Shown here: positions 25,863-34,299 of the stretch, piece after piece
Position numbering within the stretch: position 1 is the stretch's first letter
How the letters are laid out: each line of letters begins with the position of its first letter
Assembly (NCBI RefSeq): GCF_022829635.1
Contig: NZ_JAKSYO010000171.1
Span: 1 to 39,811 of the forward strand
From: Methylobacterium sp. E-066
GTDB taxonomy: Bacteria; Pseudomonadota; Alphaproteobacteria; Rhizobiales; Beijerinckiaceae
Length of the DNA stretch: 39,811 nucleotides
Reading direction: 5' to 3'
Translations under genes and position numbers: made by a program
The notes under the pieces: model-generated
The model's database searches: none
Told to the model about the DNA's origin: nothing
What the model saw: only the letters and a program-made list of their open reading frames with translations

Positions 25863-26348
25863 ATGCGGATGCGCAGCTACACGCTCCACCTGCCGGCCGA
25901 TGCGCGGCCGGGCGAGTCCATCGGCCTGGACCGGGCCGTACTCGTGCGGGACGGCTTCTCTTGGTCGGCCTTCGCGTTCAGCGTGCTGTGGTTCCTGTTC
26001 CATCGCCTCTGGATCGCAGCGCTGATCGTGTTCGTGGGTCTCATGGCGCTGGCAGGCGTCGGTCATCTGCTCGGGCTGCCGCCCGGGATCGCCACGATCG
26101 TCACCCTGCTGGCCTCCTGGCTGATCGGCCTCGAAGCGTCGAGCCTGCGCCGCTGGACGCTCGCCCGCCGGGGCTGGCCGACCCGGGATGCGGTGATCGC
26201 CGCCACACCCGAAGAAGCCGAAGCACGCGCCATCGGCCGCTGGCTCGACGCCACCGCGGCGGCGCCCCGCGCGCCGTTCCCGGCCGGCCCGGCCCGGCGC
26301 ACCGAACCGGTGATCGGCCTGTTCCCAGCCCAGGAAGTCGCCCGGTGA
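25863..26348 (+). CDS. DUF2628 membrane protein
   Basis: A 161-residue protein of the DUF2628 family. A short N-terminal segment containing a Phe/Trp-rich block (FSWSAFAFSVLWFLFHRLW, about residues 32-50) leads into two or three hydrophobic helices to about residue 95, followed by a soluble, Ala/Arg-rich tail with EEAEARAIGRWL. Function is unknown. It stands 73 bases after hisB and 22 bases before hisH, an arrangement seen repeatedly in alphaproteobacterial his clusters, so it is probably in the same transcript. Its persistence between his genes hints at a linked role, but nothing in the protein shows one. Confidence 0.85.
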   Translation: MRMRSYTLHLPADARPGESIGLDRAVLVRDGFSWSAFAFSVLWFLFHRLWIAALIVFVGLMALAGVGHLLGLPPGIATIVTLLASWLIGLEASSLRRWTLARRGWPTRDAVIAATPEEAEARAIGRWLDATAAAPRAPFPAGPARRTEPVIGLFPAQEVAR

Positions 26349-26370
26349 CGCTTTTTCTATCGAGACGCGC

Positions 26371-27030
26371 ATGAGCACCGAGACGGTCGCGATCATCGAT
26401 TACGGATCGGGCAACCTCCATTCCGCCGCCAAGGCGTTCGAGCGCGCCGCCCGGGAGAGCGGACGTGACACACGCATCTGCCTGACCTCCGACCCGGACG
26501 TGGTGGCCGCCGCCGACCGGCTCGTGCTGCCGGGCGTCGGCGCCTACGCGGATTGCCGGCGCGGGCTCGATGCCGTCCCCGGCATGGTCGAGGCGATGAT
26601 CCAGGTCGCGCAGGTTGCCGGCCGGCCGTTCTTGGGCATCTGCGTCGGCATGCAGCTGCTCGCGAGCCGCGGGCTGGAATACGAGACGACGCCGGGTCTC
26701 GGCTGGATCCCGGGTGATGTCGCGCCGATCCAGCCGTCCGATCCGGCGCTCAAGATCCCCCATATGGGTTGGAACACTCTGCGGGTGGCCCGCGACCATG
26801 CGCTGCTCGCCGGCATTCCCACCGGTGCGGACGGCCTGCACGCCTATTTCGTGCACAGCTTCGCGCTCGCTGCGGAACGCCCGGAGGACTTGGTGGCGCA
26901 GGCCGAGTACGGTGGTTCGGTCACCGCGATGGTCGCCCGCGGCAACATCGCCGGCACGCAGTTCCACCCGGAAAAGAGCCAGCGCCTCGGCCTGGCGCTC
27001 ATCGCGAACTTTTTGAACTGGCGCCCTTGA
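26371..27030 (+). CDS. hisH: Imidazole glycerol phosphate synthase, glutaminase subunit
   Basis: A 219-residue class I amidotransferase that supplies ammonia to HisF. The catalytic triad is C91 (GICVGMQLL), H199 and E201 (TQFHPEKSQ). The N-terminal YGSGNLHS and GVGAYADC match the family. It acts with HisF, encoded 1.3 kb downstream, to form imidazole-glycerol phosphate and AICAR. It is 22 bases after DUF2628 and 37 bases before hisA, so it lies in the same operon. Confidence 0.97.
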   Translation: MSTETVAIIDYGSGNLHSAAKAFERAARESGRDTRICLTSDPDVVAAADRLVLPGVGAYADCRRGLDAVPGMVEAMIQVAQVAGRPFLGICVGMQLLASRGLEYETTPGLGWIPGDVAPIQPSDPALKIPHMGWNTLRVARDHALLAGIPTGADGLHAYFVHSFALAAERPEDLVAQAEYGGSVTAMVARGNIAGTQFHPEKSQRLGLALIANFLNWRP

Positions 27031-27067
27031 GCGCGGTTCGGCTTCGACGAGAAGGAAGACAGCACCC

Positions 27068-27811
27068 GTGATCCTGTACCCGGCGATCGACCTGAAGGAG
27101 GGACGCTGCGTCCGCCTCATCCAGGGGGACATGGCGCAGGCCAAGATCTTCGGCGACGATCCGGCCGCCCAGGCCGCGACCTTCGAGGATCAGGGTTTTC
27201 CGTGGCTGCATGTGGTCGATCTCGACGGCGCCTTCGCGGGCGCGCCGCGCAACGCCGCCGCGGTGGACGCGATCCTGGCCCGCGTGAAGATCCCGGTTCA
27301 GCTCGGCGGCGGCATCCGCGAGATGAAGACGCTGGAAGGCTGGCTCGCGAAGGGCGTCGCCCGGGTGATCATCGGCACCGCCGCCGTGCGCGATCCCGAA
27401 TTCGTCCGGGAGGCGGCGCGCCTGCATCCGGGCAAGATCGCGGTGGGCATCGACGCCAAGGACGGCCGCGTCGCCGTCGAGGGCTGGGCGCAGACCTCCA
27501 GCATGACCGCCGAGGAACTCGGCCGCCGGTTCGAGGACGCGGGCGTCGCGGCGATCATCTACACCGACATCGCCCGCGACGGGATCCTGAAGGGCCTCAA
27601 CGTCGAGATGACCCTGGCCCTGGCCCAGGCCGTACGGATCCCGGTAATCGCCTCGGGCGGCCTCGCCTCGATCGACGACGTGCACCGCCTGCTCCAGCCC
27701 GATTGCGCCCTCATCGCCGGCGCCATCACCGGGCGGGCACTCTACGACGGACGCATCGACCCGCAGGCGGCGCTCGCCGCGATCGCGCGGGCGCGCGGCC
27801 GGGCGGCGTGA
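27068..27811 (+). CDS. hisA: ProFAR isomerase (HisA)
   Basis: A 247-residue TIM-barrel enzyme that isomerises ProFAR to PRFAR in histidine synthesis. The N-terminal PAIDLKEGRCVRL has the first catalytic acid D8; the second is the Asp of YTDIARDG in the C-terminal half. Phosphate loops are QLGGGIR and ASGGLAS. The start is GTG at 27068, preceded by GAAGGAAG. The next small gene begins 41 bases after its stop. Confidence 0.97.
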   Translation: MILYPAIDLKEGRCVRLIQGDMAQAKIFGDDPAAQAATFEDQGFPWLHVVDLDGAFAGAPRNAAAVDAILARVKIPVQLGGGIREMKTLEGWLAKGVARVIIGTAAVRDPEFVREAARLHPGKIAVGIDAKDGRVAVEGWAQTSSMTAEELGRRFEDAGVAAIIYTDIARDGILKGLNVEMTLALAQAVRIPVIASGGLASIDDVHRLLQPDCALIAGAITGRALYDGRIDPQAALAAIARARGRAA

Positions 27812-27852
27812 TAGGCTTACCCCGTCGGTGTAGGTCGACTTGGGAGGCTTCG

Positions 27853-28323
27853 ATGACGACGTTGAAGACTCGGCTCGCCCCAGCCGGCACGGCCTACGAG
27901 GACGATTTTTACACCTGGACGCAAGAGCAGGGCGCTCGTTTGCGCGCTGGCGACCTTTCCGGCCTCGACCGCGAGAATCTGGCCGAGGAGATCGAGAGCT
28001 TGGGCAAGAGCCAGTTCGCGAGCCTGGTGAGCGCTCTGCGCGTGGTGCTGCTGCACATGCTCAAGATCGACCACCAGCCCGCGAAACGCACCCGCAGCTG
28101 GGCGATCTCGATCGCGTCCCATCGCGTCCATGCGGTCGATGAGTTGGACGAAAGCCCAGGACTGAAGGTTCGCTTGAGCGAAGCCATCGAGAAAGCCTAC
28201 CGCCGCGCTCGGCTCGAGGCTGCAAAAGAGACCGGTCTGCCGCTGAAACGCTTCCCAGAGACCTGCCCCTACACGTATCAGGACATCATGGATCGGCCGT
28301 TCGCGATCGATCCCGAATCCTGA
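27853..28323 (+). CDS. DUF29 family protein
   Basis: A 156-residue protein of the DUF29 family (helical, PF01724). The typical order is seen: YEDDFYTWTQEQGARLRAGD, then LDRENLAEEIESLGKSQ, then the LHMLKIDHQPAKRTRSW segment and a C-terminal CPYTYQDIMD. Function is unknown; such genes are often scattered in multiple copies in cyanobacteria and alphaproteobacteria. GGAGG precedes the ATG. It sits between hisA (41 bases) and hisF (18 bases) on the same strand, so it probably rides in the his transcript. Its GC content is lower than that of the neighbouring his genes by eye, suggesting later arrival. Confidence 0.9.
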   Translation: MTTLKTRLAPAGTAYEDDFYTWTQEQGARLRAGDLSGLDRENLAEEIESLGKSQFASLVSALRVVLLHMLKIDHQPAKRTRSWAISIASHRVHAVDELDESPGLKVRLSEAIEKAYRRARLEAAKETGLPLKRFPETCPYTYQDIMDRPFAIDPES

Positions 28324-28341
28324 TCGGACCGCCGAGGGCTC

Positions 28342-29145
28342 GTGCTCAAAACCCGCATCATCCCCTGCCTCGATGTGAAAGACGGCCGCGTCGTGAAGGG
28401 CGTCCGCTTCGAGGGGCTGCGCGATGCCGGTGACCCGGTGGAGGCGGCCAAGGTCTACGATGCGGCCGGGGCCGACGAGCTGTGCTTCCTCGACATCACC
28501 GCGAGCCGCGAGGCCCGGGGCACGCTGCTCGACATCGTCAGCCGCACCGCGGAGGCTTGCTTCATGCCGCTCACCGTCGGCGGTGGCGTCCGCACCGTCG
28601 AGGATGTCCGCGCCCTGCTGCTGGCCGGCGCCGACAAGGTCGCGGTTAACACCGCCGCTGTGAAGGACCCGGACCTCGTCGCCCGGGCGGCAGAAAAGTT
28701 CGGCGCGCAATGCATCGTGGTGGCGATCGACGCCAAGCGGGTCTCCGGCGCCGGTGAGCCGGCCCGCTGGGAAATCTTCACCCATGGCGGCCGCGACTCG
28801 ACCGGGATCGATGCGGTCGCCTTCGCCCGCCTGGTCGCCGAGAAGGGCGCGGGCGAGTTGCTGGTGACCTCCATGGACAAGGACGGCACGCGTTCCGGCT
28901 ACGACCTCGCGCTGACGCGGGCTATCAGTGACGCCGTGAGCGTGCCGGTGATCGCCTCGGGCGGGGTCGGCGGCCTCGACGACCTCGTGGCCGGCGTGGC
29001 CGAGGGCGGCGCCAGCGCCGTGCTGGCCGCCTCGATCTTCCATTTCGGGCAGGCGACCATCGCCGAGGCCAAGGCCCATATGGCAGCCGCCGGCCTGGCC
29101 ATGCGTCTCGACGGCCCGGCCTCATCCGCGAGGACGCCCCTGTGA
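28342..29145 (+). CDS. hisF: Imidazole glycerol phosphate synthase, cyclase subunit
   Basis: A 267-residue TIM-barrel synthase partner of HisH. Catalytic acid D11 is in IIPCLDVKDGRVVKGV; the second acid is in VTSMDKDGTRSG. Phosphate loops are VGGGVRTVEDV and ASGGVGG. The GTG start at 28342 gives the standard N-terminus. The C-terminal tail (DGPASSARTPL) runs past the usual end of the family by about ten residues and overlaps the next gene by four bases (GTGA). Confidence 0.97.
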   Translation: MLKTRIIPCLDVKDGRVVKGVRFEGLRDAGDPVEAAKVYDAAGADELCFLDITASREARGTLLDIVSRTAEACFMPLTVGGGVRTVEDVRALLLAGADKVAVNTAAVKDPDLVARAAEKFGAQCIVVAIDAKRVSGAGEPARWEIFTHGGRDSTGIDAVAFARLVAEKGAGELLVTSMDKDGTRSGYDLALTRAISDAVSVPVIASGGVGGLDDLVAGVAEGGASAVLAASIFHFGQATIAEAKAHMAAAGLAMRLDGPASSARTPL

Positions 29146-30446
29146 GCAGCACCCTTCTGACCAATGCGACCCTCCTCGACCCGGCGACGGGTCGCGAGAC
29201 GCGCGGTGCCGTGCTGGTGCGAGACGGCCGCATCGCCGACATCGCCGAGGGGACCGCGCCCGGAGCCCCGGCGGAGGCGGCGCGGATTGATTGCCGCGGC
29301 CGAGTCCTGACCCCGGGGCTGATCGACATGCGCGCCTTCGTGGGCGAGCCCGGCGCCGAGCATCGCGAGACCCTGGCCTCGGCCAGCGCCGCGGCGGCGG
29401 CGGGCGGTGTGACGACGCTGGTCTGCATGCCCGACACCAACCCGGTGATCGACGGACCGGCGATCGTCGATTTCGTGCTCCGCCGTGCCCGGGATACCGC
29501 GAGCGTCCATGTCCTGCCCGCCGCCGCGATCACCAAGGGTCTGGCCGGCAAGGAGATGACCGAGTTCGGGCTGCTCAAGGAAGCCGGCGCGGTCGCGTTC
29601 ACCGACGGGCTGCACGCGGTGGGCAACGCCCAGGTGATGCGCCGCGCCCTGACCTACGCCCGGGATTTCGACGCCCTGTTGATGCAACATGTCGAGGATG
29701 CCGACCTCGTCGCCGAGGGCGTGATGAACGAGGGCGAGCTCGCCTCGCGCCTCGGGCTGATGGGCATCCCCCGCGAGGCCGAGACCGTGATGCTGGAGCG
29801 CGACATCCGCCTCGTGCGGCTGACCGGCGCCCGCTACCACGCCGCGATGATCTCCTGCGCCGACTCAGTGGAGATCGTGCGCCGAGCCAAGCAGGACGGG
29901 TTGCCGGTGACCTGCGGCGTCTCAGTCAACAACCTCGTCCTGAACGAGAACGACATCGGCCATTACCGCACCTTCTGCCGGCTCTCGCCGCCGCTCCGCG
30001 ACGAGGCCGACCGGCACGCGGTGGTGCAGGCTCTCAACGAGGGCGTGATCGACGTGGTCGTCTCCGACCACAACCCGCAGGATGTCGAGACCAAGCGCCT
30101 GCCCTTCGCGGAGGCGGCCGACGGGGCGCTGGGGATCGAGACCCTGCTCGGCGCGTCCCTGCGGCTGGTCCATACCGGCGACCTGGCGCTGAACAAGCTG
30201 ATCGCGGCGCTCACCGTGAACCCGGCCCGGATCCTCGGGCGCGAGGCCGGCCGGCTGGCGGTCGGCGCACCGGCCGACCTCGTGCTGATCGACCCCGACC
30301 TGCCCTACGTGCTCGACAAGCGCCAGCTGAAATCCCGCTCCAAGAATTCGCCCTTCGACGAGGCGCGTCTCCAGGGCGCCGCAGTGCTGACGCTGGTCGA
30401 CGGCCGGATCGTCCACGCCATCGACGATCTCGCGGCGGCGGCCTGA
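29142..30446 (+). CDS. Dihydroorotase-like protein lacking the HxH metal motif
   Basis: A 434-residue amidohydrolase closest to class I dihydroorotase (pyrimidine synthesis, step 3). The canonical active-site entry DMHxHLREPG is changed to DMRAFVGEPG: residues 64 and 66 are Arg and Phe instead of the two zinc-ligating His, and the substrate-binding Arg is Gly68. Other ligand regions remain (AFTDG, MQHVED, YHAAMIS, VVSDHNPQD). Similar PyrC-like proteins are known in alphaproteobacteria beside pyrB; the Pseudomonas PyrC' (PyrX) analogue is non-catalytic and structural for aspartate transcarbamoylase. No pyrB is in the window. The GTG start overlaps hisF by four bases, and plsY overlaps its stop by one base. 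Confidence 0.9.
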   Translation: MSSTLLTNATLLDPATGRETRGAVLVRDGRIADIAEGTAPGAPAEAARIDCRGRVLTPGLIDMRAFVGEPGAEHRETLASASAAAAAGGVTTLVCMPDTNPVIDGPAIVDFVLRRARDTASVHVLPAAAITKGLAGKEMTEFGLLKEAGAVAFTDGLHAVGNAQVMRRALTYARDFDALLMQHVEDADLVAEGVMNEGELASRLGLMGIPREAETVMLERDIRLVRLTGARYHAAMISCADSVEIVRRAKQDGLPVTCGVSVNNLVLNENDIGHYRTFCRLSPPLRDEADRHAVVQALNEGVIDVVVSDHNPQDVETKRLPFAEAADGALGIETLLGASLRLVHTGDLALNKLIAALTVNPARILGREAGRLAVGAPADLVLIDPDLPYVLDKRQLKSRSKNSPFDEARLQGAAVLTLVDGRIVHAIDDLAAAA

Positions 30447-31051
30447 TGCTCCCGGATCTCGCGACGCCGGCCGCCCTCGGCGGCCTCGCCCTCGGCTACG
30501 CCCTGGGTTCGATCCCGTTCGGGTTGATCCTAACGCGGTTTGCCGGACTCGGCGACGTGCGGGCGATCGGCTCGGGCAATATCGGCGCGACCAATGTGCT
30601 GCGCACCGGCCGGAAGGGCCTCGCCGCCGCGACCCTGCTGGGCGACGCCCTGAAGGGGACGGCGGCCGTGCTGATCGCCCGGCAGTTCCTCGGCGAGGGC
30701 CCGGCGCTGGCCGCCGGACTCGGCGCCTTCCTCGGGCACCTCTTCCCGGTCTGGCTCGGCTTCAAGGGCGGCAAGGGGGTAGCGACCTTCATCGGCGTGC
30801 TGCTCGCCTTCAGCCCGCCGGCTCTGGCGGCCTTCGCGGCGATCTGGCTCGGTCTCGCCTTCGCGCTGAAATATTCCTCGCTCGCTGCCCTGGCGGCCTC
30901 GGCAGCGACACCGCTGGTGCTGTGGGCGCTCGGCGCGCCGGCGCAAGCTGTGCTGTTCCTGCTGCTCGGCCTGCTGCTATGGTGGAAGCACGCTCCCAAC
31001 ATCCGGCGACTCGCGGCCGGCACCGAGGGGCGCATCGGCCAGAAGGGCTAG
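30446..31051 (+). CDS. plsY: Glycerol-3-phosphate acyltransferase PlsY
   Basis: A 201-residue inner-membrane enzyme that transfers an acyl group from acyl phosphate to glycerol 3-phosphate, starting phospholipid synthesis. Family marks are ALGSIPFGLILTR in the first helix region, IGSGNIGATNVLRTGRKG (about residues 43-60), FLGHLFPVWLGFKGGKGVAT (about 92-111) and the C-terminal KHAPNIRRL. It has five or so hydrophobic helices. The ATG shares one base with the stop of the preceding gene. plsY next to pyrC and dprA is a typical alphaproteobacterial arrangement. Confidence 0.95.
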   Translation: MLPDLATPAALGGLALGYALGSIPFGLILTRFAGLGDVRAIGSGNIGATNVLRTGRKGLAAATLLGDALKGTAAVLIARQFLGEGPALAAGLGAFLGHLFPVWLGFKGGKGVATFIGVLLAFSPPALAAFAAIWLGLAFALKYSSLAALAASAATPLVLWALGAPAQAVLFLLLGLLLWWKHAPNIRRLAAGTEGRIGQKG

Positions 31052-31085
31052 TAGCGCGCCCGATGGCGCGACGCTGGGGGGCGTC

Positions 31086-32288
31086 ATGCAGCTCACCGAT
31101 GCCCAGCGCCTCGACTGGTTGCGGTTGATCCGCACCGAAGGGATCGGCCCGCGCAGCTTCCGGACCCTGATCAACCGCTTCGGCGGCGCCGCTGCCGCCC
31201 TCGAAGCCCTGCCGGACCTGACCCGCCGCCAGGGCCGGCGCATCGAGCCGCCGAGCCGGGCTCAGGCCGAGGTTGAGGTCGCCGCCCTGGCGCGCCTCGG
31301 GGGATGCCTGCTCGCCACCGGCGAGGCGGATTATCCGCACCTGCTCCAGCGCACCGACGCGGCGCCACCGCTCATCGCCCTGCGGGGCGATCCAAAGATC
31401 CTGAACCGCCCGGCGGTCGCCCTGGTCGGGTCGCGCAACGCCTCGACCGCGGGGCTCGCCTTCACCGAGCGGCTGGCCCGGGGCCTCGGCGAGGCCGGGC
31501 TGGCCGTGGTCTCGGGCCTCGCCCGGGGGATCGACGCGCGGGCCCACAAGGCCAGCCTCAACACTGGTACCGTGGCGGTGATGGCCGGGGGCCAGGACCG
31601 GATCTATCCGGCCGCCCACGCTGCCCTGGTCGACGCGATCCTGGGGGAGGGCGGGGCGGTGCTGGCCGAGATGCCGATTGGCTGGGAGGCGCGGGGTCGC
31701 GATTTCCCCCGGCGCAACCGCATCATTTCCGGCTTGGCCTACGGCACGATCGTGGTCGAGGCGGCACGCCGCTCCGGTTCGCTGATCACGTCGCGCTACG
31801 CCCTGGAGCAGAACCGCGAGGTTTTCGCCGTCCCGGGCTCACCCCTGGATCCGCGGGCGGAGGGAACCAACGACCTGATCCGCCAGGGGGCCACGCTGGT
31901 CGCCGAGGTGCACCACGTCCTCGACGTGATCGGCCCGATCATCGAGCGCGGTCCCGATCCTGACGCCGCCCCCGCCCGGCAAAGGCCGGACCTCGCCGAG
32001 CAGGCGGATTTCTGGGACGAGATCGACCTGGAAGGGCGCGCAATCCTGCTCGATGGCTCGACCGGCCCGGATCTCCATGCCGATTCGCCAGCCTCTGAAC
32101 CAAACGAACCGACCGACGAGCGCGAGAGGATCATCGCGCTGCTCGGGCCGAGCCCGGTCGGCACCGACGAACTCGCGCGCAGTGCCGGGGTCGGCGCCCG
32201 GGTGGTGCAGACCGTGCTGCTGGAGCTCGAGCTCGACGGCCGGATCGAACGGCACGGCAGCGGGGCGGTCTCGCTCCTCAGTCGCTGA
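31086..32288 (+). CDS. dprA: DNA-processing protein DprA
   Basis: A 400-residue DprA/Smf protein, which loads RecA onto incoming single-stranded DNA in transformation. N-terminal SAM-like/helix-hairpin-helix region (residues 1-60, LRLIRTEGIGPRSFRTLINR); Rossmann core with VGSRNASTAGLAF, then VVSGLARGIDARAHK and AVMAGGQDRIYP; ending in a C-terminal winged helix (about 335-400, ERIIALLGPSPVGTDELAR). The length is as expected for the full three-domain alphaproteobacterial form. It follows plsY by 34 bases and is convergent with ruvX. No hairpin terminator is visible in the 119 bases between them. Confidence 0.95.
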   Translation: MQLTDAQRLDWLRLIRTEGIGPRSFRTLINRFGGAAAALEALPDLTRRQGRRIEPPSRAQAEVEVAALARLGGCLLATGEADYPHLLQRTDAAPPLIALRGDPKILNRPAVALVGSRNASTAGLAFTERLARGLGEAGLAVVSGLARGIDARAHKASLNTGTVAVMAGGQDRIYPAAHAALVDAILGEGGAVLAEMPIGWEARGRDFPRRNRIISGLAYGTIVVEAARRSGSLITSRYALEQNREVFAVPGSPLDPRAEGTNDLIRQGATLVAEVHHVLDVIGPIIERGPDPDAAPARQRPDLAEQADFWDEIDLEGRAILLDGSTGPDLHADSPASEPNEPTDERERIIALLGPSPVGTDELARSAGVGARVVQTVLLELELDGRIERHGSGAVSLLSR

Positions 32289-32407
32289 TCCTACGGGCGA
32301 CACGGGTTCTTATCGTGGAGCCGGTCACTCCGGTATCGGCTGAAGACGCAGGTCGCCACTTCCGCTCGGGAGAGGGCCCGCGTCGAGTCTGAGAGAGCGA
32401 CCGCGCC

Positions 32408-32920
32408 TCAACCCTGTATGGGCCATCGGTCGCCGATTGGATCCGCTTCGGTATCGGCGAGATTGCGCATCACGTCGAGGCAGCCCTGAAGGATGTAGGC
32501 GGCGGCAAGCTTGTCCACGAGCTGGCCCCGCCGCGCCCGGGACGCATCGGCCTCGATCAGCGCCCGGGTCACCACGGCGGTGGACAGACGCTCGTCGAAG
32601 AAGACGTGCGGGATGTCGATGATCGGCTTGAGATTACGCACGAAGGCGCGGGTCGACTGAACCCGGGGCCCCTCGCTGCCATCCATGTTCAGCGGCAGGC
32701 CGATCACCAGCCCGCCGACCGCGTGCTGCCGGCAGAGCGCGGCGAGGCGCTGCGCATCCGGGGTGAACTTCACCCGCCGGATCGTCTCGAGCGGCGACGC
32801 GATCTGGCGGCCGAGATCCGACAGGGCGAGCCCGATCGTCTTGGTGCCGAGATCGACCCCGATCAGGCGCGCGCCACCGCGCGATGTGGCCGCGAAGGTG
32901 CGGATCTCGTCGAAATTCAT
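32408..32920 (-). CDS. ruvX: Putative Holliday junction resolvase YqgF/RuvX
   Basis: A 170-residue RNase H-fold protein of the YqgF family, implicated in Holliday junction resolution or pre-16S rRNA 5' processing. The first beta strand carries the catalytic Asp in IGVDLGTKTIGLALSD (about residues 20-35). The family Glu is likely in VFFDERLST, and the C-terminal Asp in QLVDKLAAAYILQ. The ATG is at 32920. It is 9 bases downstream of the SUKH gene on the same strand. Confidence 0.94.
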   Translation of the reverse strand: MNFDEIRTFAATSRGGARLIGVDLGTKTIGLALSDLGRQIASPLETIRRVKFTPDAQRLAALCRQHAVGGLVIGLPLNMDGSEGPRVQSTRAFVRNLKPIIDIPHVFFDERLSTAVVTRALIEADASRARRGQLVDKLAAAYILQGCLDVMRNLADTEADPIGDRWPIQG

Positions 32921-32929
32921 GGCTTGGCC

Positions 32930-33496
32930 CTACGCCAGCCCGGCGCCCCGCGCCAGCGTGGCCTCCACGATCCCCTCGAACCGGGCCGGGAGCGGCGTCG
33001 CGCCGGGTCCCAGGACCAGGGCGGCGGAGGGTCCCGTCACCCGGGTGAAGAAGTCGGTGAGGTTCTCGCCGCCGAAGCGCACGGTCTCCAGGTCGGGTGC
33101 GAGCAGCCAGATATCGTATTCCTCCCCTGTCCCGGTGACATCCCAGAACAGGAAGCTGCCGTCCTCGCCTGCGCCGAAGAAGCAGGCACGCTCGATCACC
33201 GCCGGGTCACCGTCCTCTACGTCGAAGCGGTGCGGCTCGCCGCCATCCTCCAGCATCGCCACGGCGTTGCCGACGCTGATGGCGATCACCCCGGCCTGCG
33301 TAGCGAGATCGCTGGCCTCGAACGGCGCCGGCACGGCGATCCGGAACTGCTCGGCCGCCAAGCCGATGCCGCAGGCCTCGCAGAAGCTGCGGTAGGAGGC
33401 GGGCAGGGGGAAGCCCAGCTCCGCGGCGGCGCGGTCGAGATCCGCCAGTTGCGCCAAAAAACCCGCCGACAGGCTCGTGAACACCTGCTCCCACAT
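32930..33496 (-). CDS. SMI1/KNR4 (SUKH) family protein
   Basis: A 188-residue soluble protein with the SUKH/SMI1-KNR4 pattern: an early LGFPLPASYRSFCEACGIGL block (about residues 27-46), a central GAGEDGSFLFWDV and a C-terminal YDIWLLAPDLETVRFGGENLTDFFTRV (split here only for quoting: YDIWLLAPDLE and FGGENLTDFF). SUKH proteins are often immunity proteins against nuclease or deaminase toxins, but many are housekeeping or unknown. No toxin gene is adjacent. An ATG at 33496 with GGAG upstream is preferred to an in-frame GTG at 33517. Probably co-transcribed with ruvX. Confidence 0.75.
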   Translation of the reverse strand: MWEQVFTSLSAGFLAQLADLDRAAAELGFPLPASYRSFCEACGIGLAAEQFRIAVPAPFEASDLATQAGVIAISVGNAVAMLEDGGEPHRFDVEDGDPAVIERACFFGAGEDGSFLFWDVTGTGEEYDIWLLAPDLETVRFGGENLTDFFTRVTGPSAALVLGPGATPLPARFEGIVEATLARGAGLA

Positions 33497-33613
33497 CGAA
33501 CCCACTCCACCGTCCACAGCCTTAACCCTATCCGCAGATCGACACGGATGCGCCCGCAGCCGTTCGCGATTAGGGAGGTTAAGACTTCGTTAATCCACGG
33601 TTCGGGTATCGCC

Positions 33614-33808
33614 ATGTCGACGATCGGCCAGCCCAGCGCTCCGACCCCGCCTCGCCGCAAGCAGACGATGAGCCGCAAGCAGTGCTGGATGCTGCTTCTG
33701 GCCTTCGAGGTCCTGGTCTTCGGCGTCTCGCAATCGGTCTTCAGCCCCGTTCGTCAGGCCGGGATCACCATCGAGATGTCGGTCACGCCGAACCACGTGG
33801 TGACCTGA
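33614..33808 (+). CDS. Small single-pass membrane protein, unknown
   Basis: A 64-residue product with a basic, Pro-rich N-terminus (PPRRKQTMSRKQ), one hydrophobic helix (WMLLLAFEVLVFGVSQSVF) and a short polar tail (ITIEMSVTPNHVVT). The pattern fits an inner-membrane protein with the N-terminus in the cytoplasm. I recognise no family, and the ribosome binding site is weak. It lies divergent from the SUKH gene and 137 bases before gatC, so it could also be a chance frame in high-GC DNA; the positive-inside charge pattern is the main support. Confidence 0.5.
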   Translation: MSTIGQPSAPTPPRRKQTMSRKQCWMLLLAFEVLVFGVSQSVFSPVRQAGITIEMSVTPNHVVT

Positions 33809-33945
33809 TCCCGCCTGATCTGACTGGAACTCGTCTCACAGCGCCCCCACGCGAACCACGGCCCGCGTTGCGGCGCGTCGAAGCGCAGTGCTATAGCCCG
33901 GCCCGGCGCCGGGGATGCCTCCCGGGCAGGGACGAACGGGACGGC

Positions 33946-34233
33946 ATGTCGGTCGACGAGAAGACGGTTCGGCGCATCGCGCATCTGGCGCGGATCGCGG
34001 TCACCGACGACGAGGTCGGTCCGCTGCAGGGTGAGCTGAACGCCATCCTGGCCTTCGTCGAACAGCTCGGCGCGGTGGACGTGTCCGGCGTCGAGCCGAT
34101 GACCTCGGTCACCCCGATGGCGATGAAGAAGCGCGAGGACGTGGTCACCGAGGGCGGCCGCGCCGCCGACGTGGTCGCCAACGCCCCCGAGACCGAAGAC
34201 AATTACTTCCTGGTTCCGAAGGTCGTCGAGTAG
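33946..34233 (+). CDS. gatC: Asp/Glu-tRNA amidotransferase subunit C
   Basis: A 95-residue GatC, the small bridging subunit of GatCAB. The typical N-terminus VDEKTVRRIAHLARIAVTDDE, the middle GELNAILAFVEQL and the C-terminal EDNYFLVPKVVE are all present. GatC wraps around GatA and stabilises the GatA-GatB complex. The ATG at 33946 is preceded by GGGAC only, a weak ribosome binding site. It starts the gatC-gatA group, with gatA 66 bases downstream. Confidence 0.96.
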   Translation: MSVDEKTVRRIAHLARIAVTDDEVGPLQGELNAILAFVEQLGAVDVSGVEPMTSVTPMAMKKREDVVTEGGRAADVVANAPETEDNYFLVPKVVE

Positions 34234-34299
34234 GCTGCTTCCGGCCTTCGACGAAGCATAAATTCTGGCGGGCATGCGCGCGGCGGCGCGCGCGAGGAC

